64,000 nucleotides of DNA from Acanthacorydalis orientalis (GCA_034766995.1 CM068313.1:23985012-24049011), one strand, 5' to 3'. Counted from the stretch's first letter, positions 24,508 through 37,679 are shown. Numbers and translations: made by a program. Notes: generated by a model from the letters alone, not told the origin.

Positions 24508-24894
24508 ACTGGTTCTTATACATATAGACGGCAATATAGTTCACCCTTAAAAGGGTTTCTTTATATTCAAAGAAGAGCACTTAAAATAATTGTGTTTTTC
24601 ATTTGAAATAATTACTATGCATTTATTCCTTATAATTAAATTTAACGAAATATAAAAATGTATACATATTCATGATATGTTCTCTGTTTAATAAGTAAAA
24701 GTAATTAAAGAAAATAAAAATATAAACCAGGAAAAGTAAATTTATGGAAATAAAAAAATAACCATTAAAATATACTTTATTTTTTTTAAAAAAAAAAACA
24801 ATTTTTGGCACTCGCTTAATAGTAGATAATTTTTGTTTTGATGAACTTGACCGAAAAGAAATATTTTTAAATGTATCTAAATATATTTTGATTA

Positions 24895-25040
24895 ATATAC
24901 TATCATTTCTCTAATTTAACATACAAATGTTATCTTTCTTTTTTATAATTATTTGGATTTTTGTGTAATATATTATCATTTTTCTAATTTAACATACAAA
25001 TGTAATGTCTCTTTTTTGTAATTATTTCATATTTTTGTAT
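24895..25040 (+). repeat. Tandem duplication, period 73 bases
   Basis: CTAATTTAACATACAAATGT occurs twice exactly 73 bases apart. The surrounding sequence (TATCATTT before, TAATTATTT and TTTTTGTRTAATA after) is also repeated with scattered substitutions. There are two copies only. Confidence 0.85.
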
Positions 25041-27690
25041 AATACATAAAGATTTTTTCTTTGAACTGAATAAAAAAGTAGAGATATATCTTTGAAGATA
25101 CAATTATTTTTTCCTTGAAAAATATTATGTTTATAATTATGTAAAAGTATTCTTTTTGTTTTTATTTTTTTTTAATAAATATAAAGTGTCAATATACATA
25201 TTAATGTGTTGAAAACTATATCATTTTAAGTTCTGTTCAGATGATTGCATCGTAAACTAAAAAAGTTTGATGTTGGCCAATTTATTATATTCAAGGTTGA
25301 AAAAGTAATAATATTTTCTATATTTAGCGATAAATAGAACACGGATTTCCTTATCAAACTACAAATCCATTAAATATCGTTACATGATATAAAGCATTTT
25401 CCAAGTTTTAATTTTCAAATTATAGGTTTCTACCGTTTGATATACACTGGAACAACAATTCATAGCAATAATAAAATTCAAGATATTAGATATAAAATAA
25501 GTGATCTATATAAAATTGTCAACTCAAATTGTAAATATGTGTTGGAATATATAACTGCAATAAATTTTATCAATATTTTCTATCAAGTAAGTAAATACAG
25601 TTTGTTTACAATTACTTTAAAAAATAAAATGAAAGTCATTTATTTACACGAATATAAAAAATATAATAAATAGTATTACATATTTGTTCAATTTATATTT
25701 ATCAGCGAATTATTAATCATGAAATTTTCACTTTTTGATTTATTAAATTTATGATCAATACCTAAATAATGATGTTTCGTATCAAATGATATAAATAGAA
25801 AATTATATGATAAAAATATAACTTTTTGTCCCGTTTAACGATAAGGTCTCTTAATTATTTACACAACTGTTTCATATTCCTAGCAAAAAATTCTTTCAAT
25901 AATGACAATATATATAAATATAAAGATATTTATTTTTAAATGAAGTATACTCACAATTTTCTAAGCTTCATCAATGTTAGATTAAAAAGAATATATTCGA
26001 TTTAAATATACACATGAGCTTTTCAAATGCGAGTACAAAATTAAATTACAATTACACATGCAGTTCTTAGTATCTTATAGTTCTAATGTATATTTGAATT
26101 GCACTATTCTGTTACTTTTTTTATTAAGAACTCTAAATATTACTTAAATTCAAAAAAATGTATATAGAGTTTTAACTGTAATCTTTAATTAATTATTGTA
26201 CAAGAAATTATATTAAAATTGTAGTTCATTGAAGAAATGTATTTGTTTTGTAAATATTTAATAAGTATTTATAACTACGAGAAATGTTGGTTCTAGAAAA
26301 ATATTTATTTAACGCAAAGTTAAACAAATAAAAACATTTTAAAATTGTAATTTTAGCAATACCACAAAACAATTCTAAGATATGAACATTAATACAAATA
26401 AAATAATATCATATACATTAGGAACTTTTGCTTTTATCAAAATATTTCAAAAATAACGCGTGGGTTTATACTTTATTTGTGTATAAGTGCATTTAACCAC
26501 AATGCTAATCATTATCAAAATAAACATACATTATTATAAATATTACAAACTAGTCTTCTTAATAATTAAAGAAAATATTTTTTACTATCCAACATATCAT
26601 TTTTGTATATTTATTAACTAAGAATCAGTAGGTGCCCTCATTTTTAGATGCATATTTTTAACATAATTAAAACACAATTTTCTCTTATTTTTTAACTGTT
26701 AAAATTTCACAATTTTTAATTGAAACCGAAATAATATTTAACAATAAATTCCTCTATTATGTCATTTCCATGCTTAAAGATACAAATAAATCAATCACAA
26801 TATGAAAATGCATCAATAAGAAAAATAAAATTTGTATTGCAATGAATATAAATTTTAATATTTGCCTTTCCTAAAAAACTATATATATATATAGAGAGAG
26901 AGAGAATAAATGATTTATAAATTTGAAATTTCGATTAAGTTCATAAAAGTAAAATATATTTTTAAATACCCATTTTAATTTAAACCATATATCCCTAATC
27001 AGAATTACTGATTTCAAATTATTGATACTAATTTTAAACATAAATACGAATGTCACCTACATATATCACAACTGGCACATTTAATACTAATACAAAAACG
27101 ATATAAAAAATAAAATATTTAGCATTATTATATGACTGAAATTCTCTTTTATGGTTTCATTATCATATACGATGTGTATTATAAAGCGTTCAAGCAATTT
27201 CAAATAAATAAATATGGGTGACAACAAATCAACTCTATATGTGGTGTATCCATCAAAATACAATTGTCATTATTTTATTATTATTCTTTAAAAAATACTT
27301 ACGTTTAATTTAAATATACACTTTATTCACTTTCCAACAAATATTTTTTTCCAGTGTAATAATTAGTGTACGACTTTATTGACTGCAAGCAAGATAATAA
27401 CAAATAAATTCTTAATATCATACGATAAAGAATGTTTCTGTAGTTTTATTTTGATGTACTATCAACCTCGAAATTTTAAATTTAAGATCAAAAACTAAAC
27501 AGCCGATGCGAATCTATAATATGATATATTGAAAGTAAATAAAATTTTATTTTTCTTATAGTTTTAAACTACTTTTTTTGAATAAATATTAACACAGTCA
27601 TGTTTTGTCCATCATATTATGTTTAAAATCAATGACGTTTAATGAATTTTATTATGTAATATACACTAGTGAATGTTCTCAATCTTTCAA
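25041..27690. other. Long AT-rich desert, nothing recognised
   Basis: About 2.6 kb without microsatellites over 30 bases, terminal repeats or coding signature. A short AT/AG run lies at 26879-26905. Open frames of 60 to 80 codons here have AT-driven composition. Confidence 0.65.
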
Positions 27691-27696
27691 TTATAA

Positions 27697-27699
<3 letters not shown>

Positions 27700-27746
<47 letters not shown>
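27700..27746. repeat. (AT)n microsatellite
   Basis: Pure AT run flanked on both sides by TTCAATTATAATAAT, so the flanks are a direct duplication around the run. Confidence 0.95.
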
Positions 27747-27751
<5 letters not shown>

Positions 27752-28205
27752 ATAATAATAATACTTTTGTCAATTTTAAGTAAACAAATTTAATAAGGTG
27801 TTTCTACCCACAGGTATTTATTCTTAAATGAAAATAATTTTCAGGTTGACTACTTTTTATGACCTTAAACCGCAAAAATTTTAATTTAATACTATCTTTT
27901 ATAACAATAAATAGTTAATTACAAACAATTTGAGATTAAGGTCAAATAAACAATAAATGAAATACTTTTGATTATAGTATATTCTTACAAAGTCACTGAT
28001 TTTACAGATGAATAATTTAAAAAACAAAACATTTGTTGAACAAAAATTGAAGTATTATTGATTTAATTCAGCATTCATTTTATAAATTGTAGACAACACC
28101 CAGAAAATTAAATTAAACAAGTAATCAGATATTACAGAAAAATAAACTACGCAATTCGTCTCAAAATTAAATATTTTTTTGATAATAACCAATTAGATTA
28201 CTTAC

Positions 28206-28369
28206 ATTTTTGGTCTTTGCTGCTCGTTTCGTCTTGGTAAGGTGTTGAAGAAGTTAATCATTTTTCTTACACTGCCTGTACGTTGGTAAGGCGGTGTAGT
28301 CGAGTTCGTTCTTAGGGGCACTGATGTCATCATGCCGGTTTTCAATTTACATTTCACGCAACAATACAT
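28206..28369 (-). CDS. Candidate first coding exon, cysteine-rich N terminus, unrecognised
   Basis: On the minus strand an ATG (28369-28367) opens a frame of 55 codons in an islet much richer in G+C than its flanks. It starts MYCCVKCKLKTGMM, followed by a Thr/Pro-rich part (STTPPYQRTG) and a basic end (PRRNEQQRPK). A perfect donor, AT|GTAAGT, falls at 28206/28205. If not spliced, the frame stops at 28204-28202. A cysteine cluster right after the start Met is typical of proteins anchored to membranes by palmitoylation; that role is inference. The next exon would lie towards lower coordinates and was not found. The protein family is unknown to me. Confidence 0.4.
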
Positions 28370-28379
28370 TGAAGTTTTC

Positions 28380-28680
28380 TATGTCCATTATCACATCTTT
28401 TATCTTTCTATGGGCAATTTAACTGTACGATTAGTCGTGTTAAACACATTCTCTTGAATCATTTCGTTCGTGAATTTTTCTTAATTCAAATTTAAAATTT
28501 TTTTTCATTCTAAATTTTTATTTTTTTACCGTTTTGGCGTTGATTTTCGTATTTATTTTTATTGTACACTGCATTTTTATTTCATATGTATTAATATAAT
28601 TATTAAATTTGATAATATTATATACCATTATTATTTAAGAGAAATACAATCTTTATAGCTTACATATTCATTTCTCTATC
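28380..28680. other. Upstream side of the minus-strand exon candidate
   Basis: AT-rich sequence, G+C falling with distance from the exon candidate. No clear TATA or initiator arrangement could be picked out. Confidence 0.4.
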
Positions 28681-28686
28681 TCTCTG

Positions 28687-28738
<52 letters not shown>
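28681..28738. repeat. (AT)n microsatellite
   Basis: CTCTCTGTATA start, then an AT run with one AAA break. Confidence 0.96.
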
Positions 28739-28739
<1 letters not shown>

Positions 28740-28980
28740 CACATTTTTAAGTTGGATTGAAACAAACAAGAGTAAATAATATAATTGCATCGTAAAAAAA
28801 TTGATAAGATTTGAATGTTATCTAAATTGTTGAATAAACTGAAACATATTTCCATTTAAAAAGAAAACATTGCCACGACAATTTCGGTGTTGTAATATAG
28901 CTTTTTAGATGATTAAAAATTTAATCCGATTAAGTTCTTAAATTATGTATTTATAAATACATACTTACATATATACAGAC

Positions 28981-29005
28981 CATATATAAATATATATATA
29001 TATAT

Positions 29006-29066
<61 letters not shown>

Positions 29067-29070
29067 TATA
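28981..29070. repeat. (AT)n/AC compound microsatellite
   Basis: AT runs broken by ACACA and ending in ACACACATATA. Confidence 0.96.
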
Positions 29071-30100
29071 CTATCTAAGAAAAAATAGTTCTAAGAAAAG
29101 TATGAACATTTTATATTATTAATTATATTCTTATATAGAGATAATTATTCAGATATGAACAACAATATGAAAAGAATGTTAGCCGTTTCAGATAGAAACG
29201 TTACATGTTCAGATTAATTATGTGCAGTATAAGCTAAATAAAGATATCACTTTTTTTGTTTGGAAAAAATGCGGAACTGAATAACGTACAAAGTTGAAAG
29301 TTGAACAGTTTACAGACAAAAATTTACATACTCATATTTTGAAAAAAAATTAGATGGTGTTTCAATTGAATGTGCGTTTTAACAAAAAGTGTGTATTATT
29401 TCATGGCTTATTCAAGATTTGTTTCTAATTATAAGGTAAATAAAACAATGATTTTTTAACGTTCATGGAAGAAATTTATAATTATTGAAATTTAATCACA
29501 TATTTTGTACATGCAGTCTTTTACGTACGGTTCGAAATATAATGCAATCAATTTTTATGCTGTAAAAAATGTTAAACCCATGTATTTCTAATAATATATT
29601 GAAAATTGGTCACATCTATTTACAAAAATACAAATAACTCATTTTCAGTCGCTATGGAAATCACTCAAATTAAAAACGTTTCTAGTCTTATTTCTCTAAC
29701 TTTAAGTGTCTGATACCTTCACACCATGTTTTTAATTTTGATGCTTCGTAAATAAACTTCATGTAAATTACGTACAAAAAATTAAGAAGATTTAAAACAG
29801 ATTCAAATATTAAAAAATGTCAAATTACCTATGCAGAAAAAAAGTTATCATATACAACAAATCATATGATTACAGTTTTATAAATTTTCATAATTGAAAA
29901 TATAAATAATTTAATATTTGACATTGAGATAGATGAGCAAATAGTTAATCATAATATTGCAAAAAAACGTAAATAAATAACGTCATCAATCTAAATATGT
30001 ATAGAAGCCGATTGAAATGGAAAGAAGCTCAATTTTTTATCTAGTTTATCAAGGATATATTATTCGATTATCGATGGTATTACATTTACATATGTACATA
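29071..30100. other. AT-rich stretch, nothing recognised
   Basis: No supported feature. Confidence 0.6.
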
Positions 30101-30107
30101 CATACTT

Positions 30108-30132
30108 ATCTATCTCTCTATCTATATATCTA

Positions 30133-30183
<51 letters not shown>
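30108..30183. repeat. TATC/(AT)n microsatellite
   Basis: TATCTATCTCTCTATCTATA, then a long AT run. Confidence 0.96.
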
Positions 30184-30186
<3 letters not shown>

Positions 30187-30632
30187 TATATTAATGTGCA
30201 ATAAGATCTTTTATTTATTCGTTTCTCTTGGCTCTTGGCATTGTTCTCGTTTAGAAGTGAATAGCTAGTAATATTAAGATTATTATATTCGAAATATGGA
30301 CTAGAAATATTTATTCATTTTAACATTCATTAAAACTATTTTTTTACTACTTCTGTATTAAATTATTCTTGACTTCCGTAAGTGCTTTAAGAGCATTAAT
30401 GCTCTACTAACATTTTGTAAAAATTAAGTTGTGTTATAAATTTATTTTATTCTTTTCTATATACATTTAATTTAGATTATTCAGTAAGTATAGCATAAAA
30501 ATCAAATATAAAAATTATCGAAAATTTTCCATCTGTAATCGATAATGCTTTATAACATTAAAATAAATTTTGTTTTTAAAAAAATAAATATCATTTTAAG
30601 AATAATATGCCTAAAAATGTATACTTTTTTCA

Positions 30633-30694
<62 letters not shown>

Positions 30695-30706
30695 GTATAT
30701 ATGTAT
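30633..30706. repeat. (AT)n/GTAT microsatellite
   Basis: AT run followed by GTATGTATGTATGTATA. Confidence 0.96.
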
Positions 30707-30719
30707 GCACATATTAAAT

Positions 30720-31900
30720 ATATCTGCGTATTATATTCATTGTTCAAATTTAATAACTGGTTTGAAACGACATCAGTCACAGCTGATGTCTTTTTTGAAA
30801 CTTATCAATTATGCATGTAGAAGTAATTTGCATAATTGTGGGAAGAGCTCTGGCCACGACAATGAAAACATATAAAAAAAATAATAGTTTCTCACAATCA
30901 GTGTATTGTATGAGCACTGTACATTCTGACTAAAGATTTTATTTGCACTACTTTAATAACTGAGTCAGTAAGACAAACAATTATTTTCAAAGAATTGCAG
31001 TATGTTAGGTAATAATATTAAAATAAATTAAAGTAATAGTATACAATTACTTTTGAAATTGTCAGGTTAAAATGGATTTGTTGGAAACTGCAAGAGAAAC
31101 AATTTATCATACACCTTTTTACGAAGTCAGTGGAGCGTGATACATGGTCATAAGATAAGAACTGAATAATGGTAAAATTTGATACAAGTTTCGTTGGTAA
31201 TCACATAACATAGAAGTACTAAAAGTAGATTATAAAAATAAATGATTTTTTTCATATTGTACGGAATAAAATTATTCTTAAAGAATTGATTTTGGAAATG
31301 ATTTAATTTAAACCAATTTATATATGATACTTTAAATAGTTTCTTATAAATACTTTTTTCTAAAGCCATTTTTCAATAAAAGCCATATCAACAAACGACG
31401 CTCAATATCTAAGAAATATGAATATATATTTATAAAAATACCTTCACATAACAAACAGATTTTTCTGTACGTCTGACTTTTGAAATGATCGCATCGCCAT
31501 TGAAAAGCACGTCCATTATCAAAATATATTATCAAATATTCTATTCAGGAAATTGTTTTTGGTTGTAAGGAGTGAAAATTCATCCGTCAAAATAACAAAC
31601 AATCGAAAAATTTATAAGAAGTAGAAAATGTAACCATATTTAAAATAGAAAAATAAATAAAATCATTTTCATTGAATCTCATCAGGAATAATCTTTTTAT
31701 TTCACTGTATAATAACAAGAAATACTGACAAATGTATTTTTAATAAGGATATGTTTTCACTGTTAGCGCAATAAATATATTATGTAGTTACAATAATATA
31801 TATATATATATATACACATTTCTATAAGACCGTTTTCACAATTCGTTTTTACCATATGATTTATAATATTTTCTATTCTATTTCAATACTGAAGATTTAT
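30720..31900. other. AT-rich stretch, nothing recognised
   Basis: A mildly GC-richer patch at 30760-30870 has no supported frame. A short AT run lies at 31797-31816. Confidence 0.55.
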
Positions 31901-31902
31901 TA

Positions 31903-32434
31903 GGTCGGTAAGAAAATAATTGCGGTTTTTGTTCTCTGAATTTTAACCTGATTTTTTTCAACGAAAGTGTCATTTCATCATGTTCATGTTAATATTATTT
32001 TAAAGTGCATTTTTTGTCTGTATTTGGGTAACATTGACTGGTTTTATTATTAATTTTGCTTAAAATTGGCCTATTGAATTAAAGATGGAAAAGAAACAAA
32101 TAAGAGCATTTTTAGTAAGTTCAAAACGGATGGTAAAGCATCACGAAACTGTTCATAAACTAAACGATGCTTTTGGAGTGTGTACTGTTAAGGGACGAAC
32201 GGTGTAATGGTGGTTCCAAAAATTTCGTGCTGGGGATAAGAGCTTTGAAGATGAAGAAGGTAGCGGATGTCCTTCTTCTGTTCATAACGACCAACTGAAG
32301 GTGTTAGTTAAATCAGAATCACATACAATTCGAAAGGCTGCACAAAAGTCAGGTGTTAGTCAAGTTCTGGACCATAAATGGAAAAATGAATATGAATTTG
32401 AAGGTCATAAACCGCAATTATTTTTCTGCCACCC
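31903..32434 (+). mobile_element. Internally deleted mariner element, copy 1
   Basis: This 532-base element starts GGTCGGTAAGAAAATAATTG and ends with the near reverse complement (CAATTATTTTTCTGCCACCC). TA lies at both sides (31901-31902 and 32435-32436), the mariner target duplication. The 5' end, TTAGGTCGGTAAGAAAATAATTGC-like, matches the terminal repeats of the cecropia-type mariners to which human Hsmar1/MADE1 belongs (from memory). Full mariners are about 1.3 kb, so roughly 60% is missing. Only the N-terminal transposase coding part remains. Confidence 0.9.
32085..32434 (+). pseudogene. Mariner transposase remnant, DNA-binding part only
   Basis: From ATG at 32085 one frame runs through the whole element, interrupted by a single TAA in the segment that reads WWFQKF just after it. 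Visible family features are the first helix-turn-helix region (KLNDAFGVCTVKGRTV), the acidic linker FEDEEGSG and the second helix-turn-helix region (IRKAAQKSGVS). The frame then jumps directly to EGHK and the 3' terminal repeat. The catalytic aspartate domain and the WVPHEL and YSPDLAP-type motifs are absent, so the protein could not cut DNA. Confidence 0.88.
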
Positions 32435-32436
32435 TA

Positions 32437-34109
32437 ATAATATTATATCTTGTAATTCTATATTTAAATTATTTACAAAATATAACTATGCCAATAATGT
32501 TTTATTATAATCACTATTACTTCCATTATTAAAACAAATAATATTAATAAGCATGGAGTAATTATTGCTTTTAATTAAATTAATCCCCATTTATTAATCT
32601 CAACTGAAACTTACTTGTATCACTTATAAAATCAAAATGTATGTTTTTATTTATGTTGTTACATTTTAAGTTTTTTTAACTTTTACAAATCTCCTTAAAT
32701 AACATATTATAATAGATATGTTAATCAATATTAAATAATAAACAAATTAACATAATTGAATATTAAATCCAAGCAGCATATACTGCATTAATTTCTAAAT
32801 ATTCACTTTTCTTAAAAATATAAATCATTAGCATAGGCGTACTGTCACAAATATGTGTGTACATATATGTATGTGTCATTGGCATTTCTCTATACAGATT
32901 AAAACGTATAATCCAATTAGATAAATTCTACAAAATACATCAAATAATATATACGTTCGTTAACAAATAAATCAATATATCGAAATAACTTATTTTTATT
33001 TATAAATATACGGCATTTATGTACTGAATAAATTTTAAGGCGTAGGTTTAAAAGACGTGAATTTGGAAGAAACATCACTTTTTAAAATATATAATTTATC
33101 ATGATTTTATCTAAATATAAATTTAAAAAAAAGACATTTTTAAAAGTAAAGGTTTTTTTAAAGTAATGCAATCATTTCTAAATAAAGGATCGAACTTGTG
33201 GTTTATGGAATTACTTCGGTTTATTACTTCGAGATAAACGAGTGAAACTCAAACAGTCGTTTTTTCTCATGTACAAAAAATAGCGAATGAACTTTAAGAA
33301 TGCGTTAAGTCAATAGCTTCTAATCAACTTGTTAGTTTATATTCACGAGTCACAATTATTTATATATTTCTATGTAAATATGTATAATATGATAAAGTTG
33401 ACATAATTTGTTACAGACACATACTTTTAAAATGACTCAAGGTGTATATAAACAAACCACATTACTAATAACATCTTAATACACTTATTTACCGAATGTT
33501 CGTTTGAACAAATGTTTTTAGAAACTTTCACACTCACACAAAAAATACAAAAAAGAACACAATACGAAAAAATCATGCATATACACATACATAACAACAC
33601 AGCATATACTTAAAGAATTAAACGCAGACATAAAACTGAAACGGACACAGAACACTTAAACTGCACTGTACAAAATCACATTCACAACTAATAAGTGAAT
33701 AATATACGACACTTCACATACAAGCGAGCCAGGCAACTTATTTCAACCGAGTGCACACCGTCCACCGTTGATAATAATCTTTGTAAACTAAATAACGAGA
33801 CTGTGATCTCATCCTTCCTTCCGTACACTTTTTTTTAACAGAAAAAAATATAACACACAATAACTACCACTTTGTGTTAAAGGTTATCGTATTCCCACAC
33901 ACAGTTTCACTTTTATTCATGTTTGTGACTTCTTTGAACTGATAACTTGTCGAAATAAAAATAACAATTTGTTTATTATTAGAGTGGCTGATGGGTTACT
34001 CGCATTATGTTCTTTTTAAAATGCACAATTATAATTAGATTAAGATATCAACAGCACTGTAATAAAAATTGCAAATAATATAATACTAAACTAATTACTT
34101 ATATCCTGA

Positions 34110-34110
<1 letters not shown>
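32437..34110. other. AT-rich stretch between two inverted mariner copies
   Basis: Nothing coding was recognised. A less AT-rich patch at 33640-33850 has no supported frame. The two flanking mariner copies face in opposite directions. Confidence 0.6.

Positions 34111-34141
<31 letters not shown>
34111..34141. repeat. (AT)n microsatellite
   Basis: Short AT run. Confidence 0.93.
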
Positions 34142-34153
<12 letters not shown>

Positions 34154-34417
34154 GAATAAATTATAATCTGTTTATAAACAAACTGTCAAGCTAATTTATT
34201 CATGAGATAGAGATATGTATGAAAGAACTCCTTTTTTATGTATTTATTCAACTTCCTTCTATCTTTAACGTATATTCATTAATATATAAGTATGAAAAGT
34301 TATGTTATTGTTTAGGTTATACTTTACAAATATAATAAAAGCGAACTAAAGTGATCAAATGATTTGCTTTTTATAAACTTATCGTACACCTAGTAAAATA
34401 TTACAAGTAAACTATTA

Positions 34418-34767
34418 GGGTGGGTTAAAAACAACTGCTGTTTATGACCTTCAAGTTCATATATATATTTCCATTTGTAGTTCAGAACTGTTGGGTGACT
34501 AGCGCCTAACTTTTGTGCAGGCTCTCGAACAGTTGTGCGTGATTCTGATTCAACTAACACAGTCAGTTGGTCGTTATGAACTAAAGAAGAACGCCCGCGA
34601 CCTTCTTCATCTACAAAGCTCTCGTCTGCAGCACAAAATTGTTGGAACCATCATTGCACCGTACGTCCCTTAAAAATACTCACACTAAAAGCATGTTGTA
34701 GTTTGCGAGTAGTAGCTACTTTACCAACCATTTTGAACTCATACAAAAAATTTCTCTTCTTTTCCAT
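34418..34767 (-). pseudogene. Mariner transposase remnant, DNA-binding part only
   Basis: From ATG at 34767-34765 the frame is open except for one TGA that replaces the first Trp of the QWWFQ motif. The second helix-turn-helix ends in KLGASHPTVLNY, then the reading passes to KYIYELEGHK and the terminal repeat. The catalytic core is missing. Confidence 0.88.
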
Positions 34768-34953
34768 CTTTAATTCAATAGGTCAATTTGAAGCAAAATT
34801 AATAATAAAACCAAAATCAATGTTACCTAAATACAGACCGAAAAATACACTTTAAAATAATATTAACATGAACACGATGAAAAGACACTTTCATTGAAAA
34901 AAATTAAGGTTAGAATTCTAAAAACAAAAATCTCAATTATTTTCCTACCAAAC
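34418..34953 (-). mobile_element. Internally deleted mariner element, copy 2
   Basis: This 536-base element lies on the minus strand. Its 5' end, read on the minus strand, is TTTGGTAGGAAAATAATTGA, and its 3' end is the diverged partner. TA flanks are at 34416-34417 and 34954-34955. It has the same layout and almost the same deletion junction as copy 1. Confidence 0.9.
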
Positions 34954-34955
34954 TA

Positions 34956-37125
34956 ATATTGTCAATAAGTGTTCATCTTTTTATTGGCTTAAATTATTCA
35001 GAAAAATGACATTAAAGTCAATGTTTAAATAAACAGTAATTACACTATTGAATGAATAAGCTAGACAGTCGATATTTCATCGCAATAATAATGAATTTTT
35101 CTTAGTGGCAAATTCAAGAGCGACCAACAATTCTCACTGTTTAATATGCGACTAAGACAAACTTGTTAATTACAGGTTACAGTCTTATTTATAGAGGGAA
35201 TAGTATGTTACTAAATATATAAGCAAATCATGTAAAAATTTAAACTTTGTGATGAGAACAATGAAGGATTATAATTTTAAAATGAAAGAAAAAGCTTACT
35301 TAACACTAGTAATAGTACTAGAATACAATGGGAACGTATGGGATCGAAATTCTACGACGAAAAAGCGTGATATTAACTGAATTAAGAAAAGGATTTCAAA
35401 TATATATTTCAGATTGAATAGTTCAAGTGAAACAACTAGAGGACTCAAATGGAAAAATTTACAGTAAGGAAGAAAGTGGTAACTTTCACTTATATCATTT
35501 GTGAATATATTTAAATCATTTATGAATTTTCCAGCATGATCTGATTTCAATCGAATAATAATTTTTCCCTTTTTGTGGAAAGAAAGACTTTACATTAGAA
35601 TTGAATTAGACAATTATAAAAAATTGGTGGACGAATATTCAATTTTTCATAGAGGGTTTCGCACTTGGAATGAATAAAATCCTTCTTTGTTAAATCATCT
35701 ACATTCAATATTAAACTCCATTAAGTATAGAATAAAGAAAGGAATCAGGAAATAAAGTCACTGTTTCTTTTTGAAACATTTCCTACCGGATTTGCTGTCC
35801 TGTCGTTTTACTATAACCCATTAAGTATTTCAATTTTTTATAATTCGTATTCCTCGCGACTCGAATTACAAATTTTGATATTTGAAATGAATATTTTCTT
35901 ATAAAACATAATTTGTTCTTTTAGTTATCCTGTTTAGTTATCTTCATAAAATATTATACGTCATTTTAATAGGTATGGAATCACCTAACTTAAATACAAT
36001 AAATATAAAACATGACAATTATATATTTAAAATAATGCTCATTATAGAAACAAATAAAGAATAAAAACTGTTTCAATATAATGTAGTGTAATATTCAGTA
36101 AGAAAATAAATACAAGATGTTGATGTAAAACAGTTCATATTAAATTGTCTCTGAAATTTTTAATGCTCAGTCGATATTTAAATTATAGTTTATACATAAT
36201 GTAAAATTATAAAAATTAAGTTCATCATTATAGATTTTGATATCATCTTTAATCATCATAGTTCGCTTTATATGTAATAGTTTAATTTATACAAGATATC
36301 TCGAAATGAGAGAAATAGTTTATCATAAACCTAAACTTAATAAATTAGTTACAAATTTAACACTGAAACATATATTCGTTTTACGTGTATTGTATATCAG
36401 TATTTACTAATACAGTTTTTGTGGCGTGAATTTCAAGACAATCATTCATTAATTATCTTTCAAAGACAGAATTCTCAAGGCTGTTTACATTTTTCATCTT
36501 CATGTACTTTGAACTATAATTAAATATAATTATTTTAAATACTACAATAAATAATATTGGTTCATTTCAGGATAAAGACGCTCTGATTTATTTGTAAATT
36601 TAAGTAAAATATATTTAAATATATTTATGTCGTTTCATCAAATCTCATCAATTGCTGACATGAAACATACTTTATAAAATACACACACACAGAATATTAT
36701 GCATATTATATATTTTACTAAGAAAGGTAACAGAAAAAGGTACAGCATTATTTACGTTTTTTTTTACAAGGTTACGCAAATTAATGTTTTCTTATTTTTC
36801 TTAACGCTCATGAATAGGAAACAATGAAAATAATTTTTCAAAACAAAGAACACTCATATCTGTAACATTGAAAACTTATCTCGCAACATATTTCTTGAAT
36901 TTTATACAACAAACAGTCTTCATAATATAAACTATTAGTTTTGACCATTTATAGAGAAAATGATAATAGTATATACATAAATTATTATATGATGTTAAAA
37001 TATTTTTATATTTCCTATTTTCATACAGTTAAGAACTCTGAATGTAAATATTTGATATAAATTATTTTTTTATAATTTTCTAAATATATATCCTGATTAC
37101 TTGTTTTTTTATTTTAAATAAATAT
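34956..37125. other. AT-rich desert, nothing recognised
   Basis: More than 2 kb of background sequence. An 84-codon minus-strand frame at 35296-35550 shows no domain and is considered chance. Confidence 0.6.
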
Positions 37126-37679
37126 TATATATATATATATATATAATTTGTTTTTTTTTATATAAACATTTAGGAAGAAAAGTTTTTTTCCTTACAGGAA
37201 GTTAAATTTTGTGATTGATGCACAACTGATGCATTTTTTTAAAAAAAACCGAGCATACAATTTTTTTAACTAAGCATTATATAAGCTTTTGTCTAAAAAT
37301 ACCAATTATGTTTATTTTTCAGAATATATTTTTTTAATATAAACAAAATCAATCGTTGTCAAAGAATAACCGGTTACATTTTTGAAAAAGAATTATTCAT
37401 TTCAAATACAGTAAACGTTTTGAATATCATATCTTGAAATATATTACATTTTAAGATACGGAACAACAACTCCTATTAAGAATAATAGCACTAACATTAA
37501 ATATTAAAATTGAAAATTGCTGTTATTAAAGTAAAAAGTGACATCATCTTTACTATTCTGCAATGTGAACGACCCACAAGTAGCATTAAAAAACTTCTAA
37601 CTTTTAAGTCACATTTTAAATCCATACACTAACTATAATCCATTGCATTTTATCATTACTCAACACCTGCAATCTATAT

